Of a stretch of 7,168 nt of DNA, positions 6,201 through 7,168 are shown piece after piece. The stretch is from Flavobacteriia bacterium (GTDB lineage: Bacteria; Bacteroidota; Bacteroidia; Flavobacteriales; Schleiferiaceae). A program made the translations under genes and the position numbers. The stretch is from positions 1-7,168 of the forward strand of contig CATILC010000211.1 of assembly GCA_949516455.1 (NCBI GenBank), written 5' to 3'. The first letter of the stretch is position 1, and each line of letters opens with the position of its first letter. A model generated the notes under the pieces. The model was not told the DNA's origin and made no database searches. It was given only the letters and a program-made list of their open reading frames with translations.

Positions 6201-7168
6201 ATGGAACACGCATACGCCATCGTGATGGCAGGAGGCATTGGAAGCCGTTTCTGGCCGATGAGCACCGCCTCATATCCCAAGCAATTCCATGATATCCTGG
6301 GTACGGGCCAAAGCCTGCTGCAACAGACCGTGGGACGACTCGACCGGATCTGTCCAAGCGAACGTGTGCTGATCGTCACCTCCGATCAATACGAGGATCT
6401 GGTGCGCGAGCAGCTTCCTGATCTGCCGGAACAAAATATTCTCTGCGAGCCTGCACGAAGGAATACAGCACCCTGTTTGGCTTATGCCGTAGCGAAAATC
6501 CTTCACCGCGATCCGGAGGCGGTCATGGTGGTCACCCCATCGGATTCGGTGGTGACCAAAGAAGACGAATACGAACGTTTCATGCGCGAGGCGATGGCGG
6601 CTGCTCAAAAAGGCGACCGGCTCCTTACCCTTGGCATCAAGCCGCACCGGCCCGACACAGGCTATGGGTATATTCAGTACAGCGAGGAAAGACTAGAGGA
6701 ATTTGACAGCGTCCACAAGGTGAAGACATTTACTGAGAAGCCGGACAGCGAACATGCGCAGATGTTTCTCGATAGCGGTGACTTCCTGTGGAATGCGGGG
6801 ATATTCATCTGGTCCGCCAAGAGCATCGAGAAGGCCATAAAAATGCACATGCCTGACCTTGCCGATGCCTTCTTTGGTTCAGCAGCCTACGATACAGATG
6901 AAGAGGCACGCTTCATCGGTCAGGTGTACGCCAGCTGTGAGACGGAAAGCATCGACTACGGCATCATGGAGAAAGCCACCAATGTCTATGTGCTGCCTGC
7001 AGAATTTGGCTGGTCCGACCTGGGTACCTGGGGCAGCTTGTATGAACAGCTGGACCTCGACGCGCAACACAATGCAGTCGTGGGAAAGAAGGTGCTGATG
7101 TACGATTCTTCAGGAAATATGGTCCGTGTATCCAGTGAAAAGACTGTTGCCATTCAGGGATTGAAGGA
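6201..7168 (+). CDS. manC: Mannose-1-phosphate guanylyltransferase (GDP-mannose pyrophosphorylase), 3' end cut by the window
   Basis: 322 codons are present and the frame runs off the right edge; single-domain enzymes of this family are about 350-360 residues, so most of the gene is here. It makes GDP-mannose from GTP and mannose-1-phosphate in the cytoplasm, supplying mannose (and fucose after conversion) for glycans. Visible motifs are the nucleotide-binding loop AGGIGSRFWPMS with PKQF (10-29), the EPARRNTAPCLAYA region, TPSDSVV, GYGYIQY, the sugar-phosphate EKP (179-181), LWNAGIFIW (196-204), SIDYGIMEK (250-258) and GWSDLGTW (270-277). The isomerase domain of bifunctional ManC/AlgA cannot be ruled in or out, but single-domain enzymes are usual in Bacteroidota. 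The ATG at 6201 fits the family N-terminus. An in-frame ATG at 6162 would add 13 residues, but it lies upstream of the predicted promoter -7 element. No Shine-Dalgarno sequence is seen. Confidence 0.96.
   Translation, partial: MEHAYAIVMAGGIGSRFWPMSTASYPKQFHDILGTGQSLLQQTVGRLDRICPSERVLIVTSDQYEDLVREQLPDLPEQNILCEPARRNTAPCLAYAVAKILHRDPEAVMVVTPSDSVVTKEDEYERFMREAMAAAQKGDRLLTLGIKPHRPDTGYGYIQYSEERLEEFDSVHKVKTFTEKPDSEHAQMFLDSGDFLWNAGIFIWSAKSIEKAIKMHMPDLADAFFGSAAYDTDEEARFIGQVYASCETESIDYGIMEKATNVYVLPAEFGWSDLGTWGSLYEQLDLDAQHNAVVGKKVLMYDSSGNMVRVSSEKTVAIQGLK

Noticed and set aside
1..7168. A hidden defence system, mobile element or CRISPR array
   Set aside because: No transposase, integrase, direct-repeat array, toxin-antitoxin pair or nuclease-helicase module is visible; apart from the lipoprotein, every gene belongs to a known protein family.

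Overview
The window looks like chromosomal DNA from a Bacteroidota bacterium, perhaps a Flavobacteriales/Cryomorphaceae-like lineage (the finer placement is a guess). The evidence is the Obg protein (NFVDHIRIWC start, SKSD in place of the NKxD G4 motif, 329 residues with no C-terminal OCT domain), the short zinc-free adenylate kinase, exact TAnnTTTG promoter -7 elements, and the lack of recognisable Shine-Dalgarno sequences before any gene.

Layout: seven genes run leftward on the minus strand as one very compact block, in transcription order adk (6090-5515), obg (5508-4519), a PAP2-family phosphatase (4522-3947), crcB fluoride channel (3950-3579), a GT4 glycosyltransferase (3586-2438), rnhB ribonuclease HII (2441-1827) and a large predicted lipoprotein (1817 to beyond base 1). 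Junctions are +6 nt, 4-nt overlap, 4-nt overlap, 8-nt overlap, 4-nt overlap and +9 nt. No internal gap could hold a promoter, terminator or riboswitch, so co-transcription and translational coupling are very likely. A 110-bp intergenic region (6091-6200) then separates adk from a divergent plus-strand gene, manC (mannose-1-phosphate guanylyltransferase, 6201 to beyond 7168). That region carries two back-to-back copies of CCTATTTTTG in opposite orientation, each containing a perfect Bacteroidota -7 element. It is the likely start of both transcripts.

Functionally, the block mixes housekeeping (AMP/ADP balance, ribosome-assembly GTPase, removal of RNA from DNA) with envelope functions (PAP2 lipid or other phosphatase, glycosyltransferase, lipoprotein) and fluoride export. 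ManC makes GDP-mannose, a possible donor for glycosyltransferases such as the GT4 enzyme, but no direct link is shown. Every part of the window is assigned to a gene or to the 110-bp promoter region. I saw no RNA genes, mobile elements, CRISPR arrays or terminators. This is mostly ordinary core-genome DNA. The least understood item is the lipoprotein at the left edge, and the most notable architectural points are the divergent promoter repeat and the non-ATG starts of obg and the glycosyltransferase.
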